A DNA stretch of 64,000 nt from Punctularia strigosozonata HHB-11173 SS5 (lineage: Eukaryota; Basidiomycota; Agaricomycetes; Corticiales; Punctulariaceae). The stretch lies in assembly GCF_000264995.1 (NCBI RefSeq), contig NW_006767437.1:1409946-1473945 (forward strand), given 5' to 3'. A model generated the notes under the pieces. It was not told the DNA's origin. It made no database searches and saw only the letters and a list, made by a program, of their open reading frames with translations. Below are positions 48,925-60,243 of the stretch, piece by piece; the stretch's first letter is position 1, and the number at the start of each line of letters is the position of its first letter. A program made the translations under genes and the position numbers.

Positions 48925-51588
48925 ATGCAGGCAGCGCCGGGGACTGCAGGTGGGCCCCCACGGACGGATGTGAGTGAGTTCCCGAACATAATGGAGTGCG
49001 ATATTGAGCAGGGGACCCAGGCTTACAAACGCGCGGTGTATCGCTCCGCCCCTCGCAATTTCCATGTCAACATCCTCTCGCCGATGAAATATGGTGAGCG
49101 GCGGCCGGGTCCAGGGCGTCTTGATCGGACTGACGGCGACTGTAGGGGCAAACTACAGCTATGGGATGAGAATAACCCCCATCATTAGCGAGCAGCTCTC
49201 GACGAAAACCGGAGCGACGACGGAATACGAGGTGTGGCGGAAATGGGAGGATTGCATGTGGTTCCAGGACGTACTGGAGCTGGAGTACGCCATTATGTCC
49301 CGGGAGAAGCGGCAGGCGCTCGCGGACGGGAAAGGGGTGAAGAAGACAGACGCGGTCACGGGCCAAAGCATTTACATTCGCTCGGACCGAGCAGCGTCCT
49401 TCGAGTCGCTCCCGCCTGGACCGGACCCCAGCACGATCGCCACCGACATCCACCAGTACCTCCCTCGTCTGTCCAAGAAGGGCACCTTCTTCCGCGCCAG
49501 CCAGGCCACGGTCAGCCAGCGCCACTGCGAATTCAAGGCGCTCATAGAGGCCCTCTTTTCCGACGATCTGCCGAGCCTGGTGAAAGAGTTGCGCGCGAGC
49601 CGGATCGTCCGCGACTTCTTCGGGTTCTGGAGAAGGGATCATGACCTGGCCCAGAAGCTGGGGAAGGGGCACAAACCGCGGGGCGACCGAAGTTCGATCG
49701 CGAGCAGCGCGTTTTCGATGTATTTCTCGCAATCCATGACGAACCTGCACAATCCGTCCTTCAACACCGACAATGCTCCTCCCGTCCCCGCCCTTCCCTA
49801 CAGTCCCCTCCGAACCGCGCCTATAAGCCGGCATGCCACGATCCCGATGCCTACCCCTCCAAGACCAACTTCGCCTGGCGCTGCGGCGGTGGCGGACGCC
49901 TGGCGATCTCGGCAAGTTCCAGCCTCCGCCCCACCAGGCGGTGCATTCGTTATCTCGACGACAGAATCAGACAGGTCGTCGTCTTCGGAAGCATCCTCGA
50001 CGAAGTCGTCGGTCATGCCCGCCACTGCGCTGGCGAGCACGCCGCAACTCACTCATTTCCATCCCGCATCCGCGCCCTACTTCAAGGAAGCATTCTCCGA
50101 CCGCGATGTACATGCAAATGAACCCATCGTGGTCCCGCAGGACATCGCCATCGTGTATCCCAGAGACGACGACCCCGCTCGGCTTCCTGCGTTGCCGGAG
50201 GGCAGGCCGCTCGATGCGCACATCACGGACATGTCCCTCATGGAGGCGCAGATACGGGTCAGGGACCTCGAAGGGCTACCGGTCCCGCCACCAAGGCGAC
50301 GCGGGATTAGTTCGAGCGTTTTGGAGAATCGGGCGAACAGGAACGGCCTGATCTTCCTCGATCCGCCCATGGGCACGAGTCCGACCGGCACGTTCGGGTA
50401 TACCGGCCCGGATGAGTACATGTACGCCTCCTCGTACCGCAGCGACGCTGGGAGCGCGAGCGGGAGCAGCCGACGCGCGAGTCGGGACAGCAAACACTCC
50501 CGCCTATCTGGCCCCACCCTGGTGCTGGAGGCGCCGACGAACTCCGAGCAGAAGCTCGTTCGCCTGTCCGCCTCTTCTATGCACAGACTGTCGAAGTCGT
50601 CTTGGGTGGTGGATGATGCGGCGTCGCGGGCATTCGCCATTTCGCCGCGTCCGATGTCGAAAGATTCATCGTTCATCGAGGTTGAGTCGCCAGAGAGCAG
50701 GGAATCGTTTGAACTGCCGATTCAGATGCAGCAGCTCACTACCGCCCCCGTTGGCGACGATGCCACTCACGAGCAATTGCGACGAGCATCGTCTCCGCAG
50801 CTTGACCAGTATACGCTGAGGCGATCGCTGTCCGTGGGCTCTCGACGGAGGTCACTCAACGTTAACCGGTCCATGTACGCCCACGAGGAAGAACATGTGG
50901 ATGGGGATCTTGACCCCATGGAGTCGTTGATAGATCACTACTACTTCGGTGAGTTCAGCGAGTACACTATCATACGTTCCGCGACTAATCGCCCCTGATT
51001 CCAGACATTCCCCGCCCCCAGAACCCCGAGCCTCCGAGCACGACCACCTCGCCTATACAAGAGAACACCACAATGCGATACCTGCAGCACTTCCCACTAC
51101 CTCCGAAAACGTACCCCCGTAGACCGCCCGGCACCGCATCATCTCTCGCATCTGTCGCCAGCACGACATCCTCTCTCTCGCCCTCGTCCGCCGCAGACAA
51201 CATCCTCACCATCAAAGCCGTTCTGGGCGACACCATTGTCGTCCTACGCAGCCCTCGCAACACCCCTTTCAGTGAAATCCGCAACTCTGTCGCCGAGAAA
51301 CTCACCGCGCAGGAAGGCGTTCGGTTATCCGACACGTTTATCCTCGGTTACTCCCCACATGGCGCAGGCACGCTCGGTCCGAGCGCACACAATGCGACGG
51401 CCGAGCTGCGTATGCGACGCGGGGCGAGCCTCCCTGGACGCAAGCGCGCCAGCTCCACGTCCTCCTCCAACGTGGCCGATCCTACCCAACTTCTCTACAT
51501 CACCTCAGATCACCAGTGGCAGGATGCTATTGCCGACTCTGGTCCCAAGTTAATACTGCGTGTCATCGACCTCGCGACTGTACAGTGA
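48925..51588 (+). CDS. PX-like and PB1 domain protein
   Basis: Exons 48925-49093, 49146-50948 and 51005-51588 give 851 aa. The N-terminal 220 residues look like a PX domain (RNFHVNILSPMKYG, TEYEVWRKWEDCMWFQDVLE, ATDIHQYLPRLSKKGTFFRA, HCEFKALIEALFSDDLPSLV). A 450-residue disordered Ser/Pro-rich middle follows. The last 110 residues form a PB1 domain: LTIKAVLGDTIVVLRSPRNT, FSEIRNSVAEKLTAQEGVRL, then LLYITSDHQWQDAIADSGPK and LILRVIDLA. Combined PX and PB1 domains recall Bem1/Scd2 polarity scaffolds, but no SH3 domain is visible here, so this may be a distinct basidiomycete protein. Membrane lipid binding through PX and heterodimerisation through PB1 are inferred. Confidence 0.8.
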
Positions 51589-52249
51589 TCTTCCCCCTCA
51601 TCTTATCACGAATTTCCTTATTTTACTCATGTATTTCGGCGTTTCCTCTGTAGCCCCTAGTTGTATAACCCTGTCACGTTATGATACCAATGGATGGAAT
51701 CAATTCAGGTCAAACTTCCAAGGTATATATAACGCGGGCAAACGCGGTAAAATACAGGTATTGTTGTCACGCGGTCCCGTGATATGAGGTCGAAACGCGT
51801 CCGGATGAGGAGGGATGAGGTCCCTTTCGTGTTTGTTTTTGTTACAGCCTTATCATGGCCGATGGGCGACAGCTTGCAAACGGAAGGTAAGGGATTCCCC
51901 ATTGATCGTACCGGTCATTGACTAACACCATTCCAGTTGACGTTTATGCCCTGCAGACTCCGTCGTTTTGTCCCGTCTGACGGCCGATCGGTTCCACGAG
52001 CTCCTCACGGCGTTCACGCACAAATGAGTGTGCCAGCTCGCAGGACTGTAGCAATGTCTCGAGGATGCAGTGGTTCGCACACGGAAGGCCAAGTATCCTC
52101 GAGCGCTGCAGCCCTAGTGACTGTTTCAATAGATGTGCGCCAGCACTGGCCGCCAAAATGTATTGCATAAACCGCGGTCTTGGACCTTGGTCATAAACCG
52201 CGGCGGAATGCGCACTGTCGACGTAGCCAAAAGGATGCGCGTGACGTCC
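51589..52249. other. Intergenic, approach to the tandem array
   Basis: No supported gene. The right part begins to show single motifs of the tandem array (for example TACATACTGCAGTAG near 52260, similar to a segment near 55815). Confidence 0.35.
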
Positions 52250-54857
52250 TACCTGTATTACATACTGCAGTAGTTGAAACGAGCTGGCCAGTGCAAGCTA
52301 CGTATTTCGGCAAGGGCTGCACTGCCTCCGCTGCTGCACGGCGTCTCCTTTGTCATGTACTCCAGCTGGATCCACGCCGCGTTTACCTCGCTGGTCCGTC
52401 GGCTCGAAAACGGGCCCGCATACATTCAACAATCTCTCGCATATACCCTGGTAAGTACCGCGGCCACTGCCAGGACCCGCCGCGGACGCACCGCGTCTCC
52501 TTTGTAACGTACTCCAGCTAGATCCACACACCCGCTACCTCGCTGGTCCGTCGTTTCGAAAACGGGCCCACATGCATTCAACGATCTCTCGCATATACCC
52601 TGGTAAGTACCGTGGCCACTGCCAGGATCCGCCGCGGACGCACCGCGTCTCCTTTGTAACGTACTCCAGCTAGATCCACACACCCGCTACCTCGCTGGTC
52701 CGTCGTTTCGAAAACGGGCCCACATCGTTTCTAAAATGGGCCCACATGCATTCAACGATCTCTTGCACATACCCTGGTAAGTACCGCGGTCATTGCCAGG
52801 ACCCGCCGCGGACGCACAGCGTCTCCTTTGTAACGTACTCCAGCTAGATCCACACACCTGCTACCTCGCTGGTCCGTCGTTTCGAAAACGGGCCCACATA
52901 CATTCAACAATCTCTTGCACATACCCTGGTAAGTACCGCGGCCACTTCCAGGATCCGCCGCGGATGCACGGCGTCTCCTTTGTCACGTACTCCAGCTAGA
53001 TCCACACACCCGCTACCTCGCTGGTCCGTCGTTTCGAAAACGGGCCCACGTGCATTCAACGATCTCTTGCACATACCCTGGTAAGTACCGCGGCCACTGC
53101 CAGGACCCGCCGTGGACGCACCGCATCTCCTTTGTAACATACTCCAGCTATATCCACGCCGCGTTTACCTCGCTGGTCCGTCGTTTTGAAAACGGGCCCG
53201 CATATTCAACAATCTCTTGCATATACCCTGGCAAGTACCGCAGCCACTGCCAGGACCCGCCGTGGATGCACGGCGTCTCCTTTGTAACGTACTCCAGCTA
53301 GATCCACACACCCGCTACCTCGCTGGTCCGTCGTTTCGAAAACGGGCCCACATGCATTCAACGATCTCTTGCACATACCCTGGTAAGTACCGTGGCCACT
53401 GCCAGGACCCGCCGTGGACGCACGGCGTCTCCTTTGTAACGTACTCCAGCTAGATTCACGCCGCGTTTACCTCGCTGGTCCGTCGTTTTTAAAACGGGCC
53501 CGCATATTCAACGATCTCTTGCATATACCCTGGTAAGTACCGCGGCCACTGCCAGGACCCGCCGTGGACGCACGGCGTCTCCTTTTTAACGTACTCCAGC
53601 TAGATTCATGCCGCGTTTACCTCGCTGGTCCGTCGTTTTTAAAACGGGCCCGCATATTCAACGATCTCTTGCATATACCCTGGTAAGTACCGCGGCCACT
53701 GCCAGGACCCGCCGTGGACGCACGGCATCTCCTTTTTAACGTACTCCAGCTAGATTCACGCCGCGTTTACCTCGCTGGTCCGTCGTTTTTAAAACGGGCC
53801 CGCATATTCAACGATCTCTCGCATATACTCTGGTAAGTACCGCGGCCACTGCCAGGACCCGCCGCGGACGCATGGCGTCTCCTTTGTCACGTACTCCAGC
53901 TAGATCCACACACTCGCTACCTCGCTGGATTGTCGTCTCGGAATGGGCCCGCAAACGTCCATCCATCACTTGCATATATCCCGGTGAGNNNNNNNNNNNN
54001 NNNNNNNNNNNNNNNNNNNNNNNNNNNNNNNNNNNNNNNNNNNNNNNNNNNNNNNNNNNNNNNNNNNNNNNNNNNNNNNNNNNNNNNNNNNNNNNNNNNN
54101 NNNNNNNNNNNNNNNNNNNNNNNNNNNNNNNNNNNNNNNNNNNNNNNNNNNNNNNNNNNNNNNNNNNNNNNNNNNNNNNNNNNNNNNNNNNNNNNNNNNN
54201 NNNNNNNNNNNNNNNNNNNNNNNNNNNNNNNNNNNNNNNNNNNNNNNNNNNNNNNNNNNNNNNNNNNNNNNNNNNNNNNNNNNNNNNNNNNNNNNNNNNN
54301 NNNNNNNNNNNNNNNNNNNNNNNNNNNNNNNNNNNNNNNNNNNNNNNNNNNTTTTAAAAACGGGCCCGCATATTCAACGATCTCTTGCATATACCCTGGT
54401 AAGTACCGCGGCCACTGCCAGGACCCGCCGTGGACGCACGGCGTCTCCTTTTTAACGTACTCCAGCTAGATTCATGCCGCGTTTACCTCGCTGGTCCGTC
54501 GTTTTTAAAACGGGCCCGCATATTCAACGATCTCTTGCATATACCCTGGTAAGTACCGCGGCCACTGCCAGGACCCGCCGTGGACGCACGGCATCTCCTT
54601 TTTAACGTACTCCAGCTAGATTCACGCCGCGTTTACCTCGCTGGTCCGTCGTTTTTAAAACGGGCCCGCATATTCAACGATCTCTCGCATATACTCTGGT
54701 AAGTACCGCGGCCACTGCCAGGACCCGCCGCGGACGCATGGCGTCTCCTTTGTCACGTACTCCAGCTAGATCCACACACTCGCTACCTCGCTGGATTGTC
54801 GTTCTCGGGAATGGGCCCGCAAACGTCCATCCATCACTTGCATATATCCCGGTGAGT
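52250..54857. repeat. Tandem array, 150-152 bp unit with an embedded splice-donor motif
   Basis: Units are aligned by CCTGGTAAGTACCG, whose GT falls at 52451, 52603, 52777, 52929, 53081, 53383, 53533, 53683, 53833, then 54399, 54549 and 54699; one unit at 53231 has GC instead. Steps are 150 or 152 bp, with a single 174 bp step near 52700 where part of the unit is doubled. Each unit also has GGGCCC near TCGAAAACGG, a pyrimidine stretch and TACTCCAGCTAGATCC. Read as an intron, GTAAGT to CTCCAG is about 67 nt, leaving an 83-85 nt 'exon' that is not a multiple of three. No conserved protein results on either strand. Units to the left are mostly 152 bp and those to the right 150 bp with TTTTTAAAACGG, so local homogenisation is likely. 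An N-run interrupts the array. Confidence 0.85.
53989..54351. other. Assembly gap (363 N) flanked by near-identical unit series
   Basis: The run of N is 363 bases. The approximately 500 bp before it (about 53487-53988) and after it (54352-54855) carry the same succession of private unit variants: TTCATGCCG, then GGCATCTCC, then ATATACTCTGG, then GACGCATGGCG, then GGATTGTCG. Differences are small length changes close to the contig ends. This points to one stretch present twice in the assembly. Confidence 0.8.
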
Positions 54858-55990
54858 AACGAAATATTACGAGCACCGTTGCGCGCGGTCCTTTGCCACA
54901 TACCCCTGTTACAACTACAACGCCGCTGCCTCCTTGGATAGACCGTTTCGGATATGGGCCCACACACATCCAACCACCACTTGCATATACCCTGGCAAGT
55001 ACTGTACTTGGTATGAGGACCTGGCACGCACGTGCAGCAGCCCCTTCGTCACATACCCTACCTTCATCTACACCGTCGCTGCTTCGCTAGATGGTCGGCT
55101 TTGAGAACGGGCTCGCATACACCCAAATAGCCCTCGCATATACCCTGGCAAGTACTGCATTTGCTACGAGGAAACCCGGCGCACGCGCGGTGCTTCCTTC
55201 GCGGCATATTCCATCTACATCTACACCGCCACTACCTCCCTCTATCGTTCAGTTTAGTATGGGGCTCACATACATTCAATAAATCCAGGTATATACTCTT
55301 GTAAGCACTGCTATCAGGATACGTGGCGCCCGTGCAGCGATTCCGGCATTACATATTCCATCCACGTCTGCACTGCCGCTACCTCCATCTCCCTGTATCG
55401 TGTATTTTTTGTGTGGGCTCGCATCTGATCAATTCATCAATATACCCTTGTAAGCATTGTATTTCCTACCAGAACACACAGCGCGCGCTTAGCGATTCCT
55501 TCATAACATTTTTCATCTACTTCTACACTGCCACTACCTTCTGTATTGTCTGATTTCTGTGTGAGGCTTGCATACGTTTAATCACTCCCTGCATATACCC
55601 TGGCGTGCAGTGTGGCAACCGGTTGTTCTGCTTATCGGGAACACGCCAGAAATATACCTACCTAAATACCTGGTGAGCACTGCATTTTCTACTAGGACAC
55701 GCAGCATGCGCAGATCGGTCCCTTCGTCACATATTCTAGCTATGCCCACCTGTTGCCATTTGCAGGGTCGTTACTTCGGTGATCAGGGGACACATCATCT
55801 CCGTCCTCTCGTACATACTGCGGTAGAAGCTACCGCTCGCTTCCAACACTTATCACTCATGCTCACCGGCCGCCTCCCGCAGATATCCCAGCTACCACCT
55901 ACATCGCCGCCGTTCGTGTTATATCGTTGGTTACGTGAACGCGGTGTCAGTGGACGGAAGCGTCCGCTGCTGAAACTGACAACATAGGGC
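54858..55990. repeat. Diverged continuation of the tandem array
   Basis: Degenerate copies of the same unit at about 140-160 bp spacing, recognised by ATACCCTGG followed by YAAGTACTG or a variant near 54980, 55148, 55300, 55450 and 55670, and by CATCTACACCGCCRCTACC segments between them. The donor-like motif is still present in most copies, while the AG of the acceptor-like motif is often absent (TATTCCATCTAC replaces TACTCCAGCTAG). Divergence rises with distance from the homogeneous block. Confidence 0.7.
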
Positions 55991-56225
55991 AGGAGTACAT
56001 ATCCAGTGGCGTGGGAGTTTGACACCCAGGCGCATAACCAGCGTGGCTCCACTGCGGACTCGCACACTGTTACTACCAACCCCTATCGACATGCAACCTC
56101 ACTCTACCAACACCTCTGCCGAGCCGCCAATGGGTCAGCATAGCGATTGACCACCACTAGTAGCTTACTGAACCAACTCAGGGTATTCATGGCTGCCAGG
56201 CGACTTCATCGTCCCAGATAGCGCA

Positions 56226-56588
56226 GTGCAAGCTCCTGCACAAATGCTGTCTCCAGGGACCTGGAAGATGCGAGGGTCGGAGGTTACTACTAGGGACTGG
56301 GACGGTCTCATGCTATACATGGTGGATGGGCGGATGTGTTGTGCGGTATATGGGAAGGTTCGCGGTCCTATTGCGATGGGACGCCGATTTGCGGTCTATG
56401 CCGTAGAACAGAAGACTCGGCGTTTCCACGGTGTTCGCTGGTACCCCCGTGGCTTTCCAGAGGAGACAGAAGTCATGATCCCCTTGCACGCAACCAATCT
56501 GCGGTTCTGGCAGCGGGTGTGGATTGCGCTCACTGGTGGATGGAGGACTATTGACACCACAGAGGAGGAAGGCTTGGGGACAGCCTAG
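56226..56588 (+). other. Orphan open frame inside the interruption of the array
   Basis: An intact 120-codon frame with no introns, rich in Trp, Arg and Gly (WDGLMLYMVDGRMCCAVYG, MIPLHATNLRFWQRVWIALT). It lies directly before the LTR-like sequence. It may be remnant internal sequence of a mobile element or a gene of unknown kind; no family is recognised. Confidence 0.3.
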
Positions 56589-56589
56589 A

Positions 56590-57065
56590 GTGCTTCTTTT
56601 AGGGACGAACCCTCAAAGAATAGGGAGGGACCCTCAAGGAACAAGGGAGCACCCTCAAAGAAGGGGGAGAACCAGAAAATAGAGGGTACACCCTAGAAAT
56701 TTGGGGTAACCACCCTAGTTTATGGCAATACAGAATAATAGGGTGGTACCCTGTTCTTTTTAAGGGTGCAACCCTCTTCTGAATTTGAAATTAGTAGTAG
56801 TATATAAGGAGGCTGCCCCTCTTGTCCAACTGTATGTACCTGACCCCCCACTGAATCACAGAGCTCTCAGCAGTCACAAAGCAGTGTGATTATTGAGAAC
56901 TAGAGTGTATATCTGACTGAAGTACCTAAGAGTGAGGCTGAAATAGTTGAGGATTGGAACCTCATTATTCTCACCTACTCTGACTGTATCAAGCCGGACC
57001 TACACTACCCTAAAACAACTCCAGTAACAACTCATTTGACTTGAATCTATAGCCCCCTTCAAACT
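56590..57065 (+). mobile_element. LTR-like fossil (putative solo LTR)
   Basis: AT-richer than its surroundings. It has several short direct copies of ACCCTCAAAGAA-like sequence, short inverted motifs (AGGGTGGTACCCT), a TATA-like TATATAAGG near 56800 and a pyrimidine-rich leader after it, the layout of the promoter part of a fungal LTR. No reverse transcriptase or integrase is in the window, so only a solo or partial LTR is suggested; family and ends are not settled. Being inside the diverged part of the array, it inserted after the array formed. The ends given are approximate. Confidence 0.3.
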
Positions 57066-57129
57066 TGCACTGCGGACAGTGTCGACACTATCTTTACCCT
57101 GATAGCGTCACTCTTTCTGCTCTGACAGC

Positions 57130-57765
57130 GGGCGCCCATGTCTAAGACTATTGCATATATGCTGGTAAGAGCTGCACATATTTGTCATCCGATTACAGCT
57201 GCTACTCCATCTAAATATCCTAGCTGCGCCTACACCGCCGCCGCTCCCGTGGGTTGCACGTTCTGTGATGGATGTAGGCACCGTTTTCTTCGGCTCACAC
57301 ATAAACTAGTAAGATCTGCAGTTAAGTTTGAAAGGTCTCGCTCATGTGGAACGATCGCTTTGTTATCGCTTTGTTCAGATATCGCAGCTGCGTCTACATC
57401 GCCACAGTCTTCATTATATCGTTGGTTTCAATGAACACGGGGTGCACTAGCCTAAGACGATTGTACATATGCCGGTAAGGGCTGCAGTTGCTGCGGATAT
57501 TCGTCACTCACATTCAGCTGTTAGTTTGTCCCGATATCCTACCCGCGTCTACGGCACCGCCGCCCCTACTCTAAGCTCGGTTACACATCGTCCCCGTCGC
57601 ACTTGCACATACGGTGGTAAAATCTGCGTTTTCCTACAATGACTCGGCGCTCACGCTCAGTACATATCCGGCTCCATCTACATGCCGCCGTTTGTGCGTG
57701 ACGTCGGTTCCGAAACGCGATCTGGCACCGTCTTGACTATACTTTTCCACCAGGTGCGTAGCGGT
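57130..57765. repeat. Outlying diverged units of the tandem array
   Basis: Four or five very diverged units at about 140-165 bp spacing, marked by CATATGCTGGTAAGAGCTGC-like motifs near 57172, 57308, 57474 and 57615, and by GTCTACATCGCCRC segments. The stretch near 57378-57440 (TATCGCAGCTGCGTCTACATC, TATATCGTTGGTT) resembles 55890-55960 on the other side of the interruption, showing the two were one array. Confidence 0.55.
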
Positions 57766-58309
57766 GTGTCGGCTTACGCGGTCCACAAAAGCCGCGAAAC
57801 ACTGGAATGTACGATGAGTGCACCACCTTTGGTAGGTAGATCTGTGATCGGCCGTTCAGCACAAATGCCGAAGTTCGCCGCCGCTGGGCGTTTCGCGGCT
57901 GTTTTGGAATTGGCGAGATGCAAATTAGCTTCTTGATGACGCGGCTCGCATTCGGGCATGACATTCCTCTAGATGGGTGATCTGTTCGAAGTCCGCAGTC
58001 TTGGGCGATGCTTGAGACTGGGTAGTCGGATGATGGCGCTTGACTATTTGTGAAGGAGGAACATCACCCAACGGGGGCTGACAGGAGATGGCGCGTCGGG
58101 CAGTGATTGAGGCGCACACGATGGTTGAGCAGCAGAGACAAATGATGGTGAGGGCATTGGTACAGGGTACTGCCGTGGAGGAGGACGCATGGTGGACCGA
58201 TTGTCGTCGCGATCAGCGTTTCCAAGATCGTCTGACGAGCACTACAGTGGCACCGCTGTGATATATGACGTCAGCCCAATAACTTGCTCAGACGCGTCAA
58301 CGACACTCC

Positions 58310-59115
58310 AGGAAGAACCTTTGTGCGCTCACATGGAACAGTCACCCAGGTCTCCGACTCCAAGTAAGTTGGTACTGCCATCAGGACTCCCCCTTCCGGA
58401 TACTTATGTGCGTGCATACGAAGAATGCGCAAGCCGGGAAGCCAACAATGTCGTCTCTGGGATCCGAGGGCTTGCGACCGGGTTCGGTTGGAAGGGCATA
58501 GCGGCTTTGCGTGGATGTCCTGGTACGACTTTGCGTTTATATTCAGTTTTCACATGGCTTATTTGCTTCCGCTTTTGCAGCAAGATGAAGAAATGTATAG
58601 GCGCGCGCATGCGCTGCTTTCGCGATAGTTAGCACTATGTACGTGTTACATCGTCGTGGTTTCTTTTCCGACTGCGCTCTTCTAGTCACAAAGATGCGTC
58701 GCACTTGACAAGTCTATCTTATGCTGCCATCTATCTCATCAGACTACAAACCCAACCGTTACCTCGGGATACAAACTTCAACATCAGGAAGAATCTTTGT
58801 GTCCTCGCATAGAATAGTCACCCAGGTCTCGACTTCGACTCCAGGTCAGTCGGTGATAGCTACTGCCCTCAGGGGTCCCCCTTTCAGATACTTACATGTG
58901 TGCATATGAAGCATGCACAAAACGGGAAGCCAATGACGCCATCTCTGGGATCCGTGGGCTTGCGAGCGGGTTCGGTCAGAAGGGCATATCGGCTTGGCGT
59001 GTTTGTCTCAGTATGTCTTCGCGGTTGTTCATTTCGCATGGCTTATGTTCTGTGCTTTAGCCTTTGTAGCAAGGTGAAGGAACATAGGTGTGCGTGCGTG
59101 CGTCTGGCATTGGGT
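58310..59115 (+). repeat. Diverged direct duplication of about 320 bp
   Basis: 58310-58628 and about 58770-59115 align along their length with many substitutions. Shared stretches include AGTCACCCAGGTCTC, GGACTCCCCCTTCCGGATACTTA (second copy GGGTCCCCCTTTCAGATACTTA), GGGAAGCCAA, TCTCTGGGATCCGWGGGCTTGCGA and GAAGGGCATA. The first copy keeps an open frame (EANNVVSGIRGLATGFGWKG) ending in a possible last exon (DEEMYRRAHALLSR); the second does not. The source gene is not recognised. A small plus-strand frame (58088 to about 58261, MARRAVIEAHTMVEQQRQ) precedes it. Confidence 0.6.
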
Positions 59116-59394
59116 GAGATGAGAACTATGCTGGCATAGCATGCTGTGACATCGGACATCGCTGGTAGGATGCACTGGAATTGTGTGCACTTTTATCGGA
59201 CTTCGCGACATGTGGAGATTGGACGAGGTGACTACCAGTAGATTGCAGCAATCGTACATTATGGTTAGTACATGTCGAAGAGGTTTAGTGTCGCTTTGCG
59301 TGCACGATCCTTGTTTGCGTGACTGCAAGCTATTTGACTCAATAAGCAAAACATGCGCACAAGTCGTTACACTTCAAGATTACAATATTTGTGT

Positions 59395-60243
59395 TTACAC
59401 GCGAATCGATGTACATGCAATTATGGCGCAAGCATTCATGAAGACGGAAGCGCAACTGTATCCTGGGTTATCATGAACAGACGAATTAGAAAAGCATAAG
59501 GGACAACTCACGGTAGCATCTTGTTCCAAAATCTCATTCCCTTGAGCATCGGCGTTGTCGGGTATAGATGCGGTGGATGCAGAGGCAGTCTCATGATGTA
59601 ACCGATGCTTGTCGAAGATCTTCCTGAGCTTCAAGGATATACCTTGAGGCGGAGCAGGTTCGGCGTAGGCAGAGAGAAAAAACTGAAGCCATAGATGAAG
59701 CGGCCAAAGGTCCACGTAGCGCCACAAGAAACGCCATCCTTTGGTACCAGCAACCTGGATATCCGTAAGCATTATATGCATAATGTAAGGCGATAACGTA
59801 CCTCGCAGACCACTAATGCGATGGCGAATGTCGGCTGATCTTGATAAACACGGCCTATAACCAGTCTTTCAAACGCCAACTCTCGAAGGCGCGCCTACAA
59901 CATCTATGAGCAAAAACTCGTGTGATGGCAGAAGTAGACGCTGACCTCGATTTTGGGCCATCTCGCCTTTAAGCGCGGCTCCAGCGAGAACATCTCACGC
60001 AAGGTGAGCTTACACCCGTCGGGTCTGCGATGTCTGGGTTTCTCGATGCAGCGGCATTTCTTAGCCATTGGGTGGGGGTGGAAAGCGAGAGTGGCAACAA
60101 ACCGGCATTCAGTCGAGTAGCGATAGTCATCTAGACACGTGAGGGCTGCATCGTGGTCCGCTTCGTTCTTCGTTGACAGATGGAACAGATAAGGAGGGCT
60201 CATTTCCTGTGGCGAATACGGAGAATTACGGAGACGTGCTAAA
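59395..60243. other. Unresolved minus-strand coding-like stretches
   Basis: Frames at 59480-59781 (WRFLWRYVDLWPLHLWLQFF) and 59904-60240 (TIWNDLARLRNSPYSPQEMS) read like protein on the minus strand, downstream of the KDZ transposase. They could be a second gene carried by or next to the transposon. No start or splice chain could be set. Confidence 0.3.

Noticed and set aside
52250-54857. Array units as exons of a repetitive protein gene
   Set aside because: The would-be exon is 83-85 nt, not a multiple of three, unit lengths vary by two bases and frames stop at each CTAG, so no steady repeat protein can be read.
52250-54857. Array as a CRISPR array
   Set aside because: Whole units repeat without unique spacers, the unit is 150 bp and the host is a eukaryote.
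56050-57080. CACTGCGGAC at about 56056 and 57067 as a target-site duplication of the insert
   Set aside because: The neighbouring bases are also similar, so it may be two diverged array units; fungal LTR elements make about 5 bp duplications.
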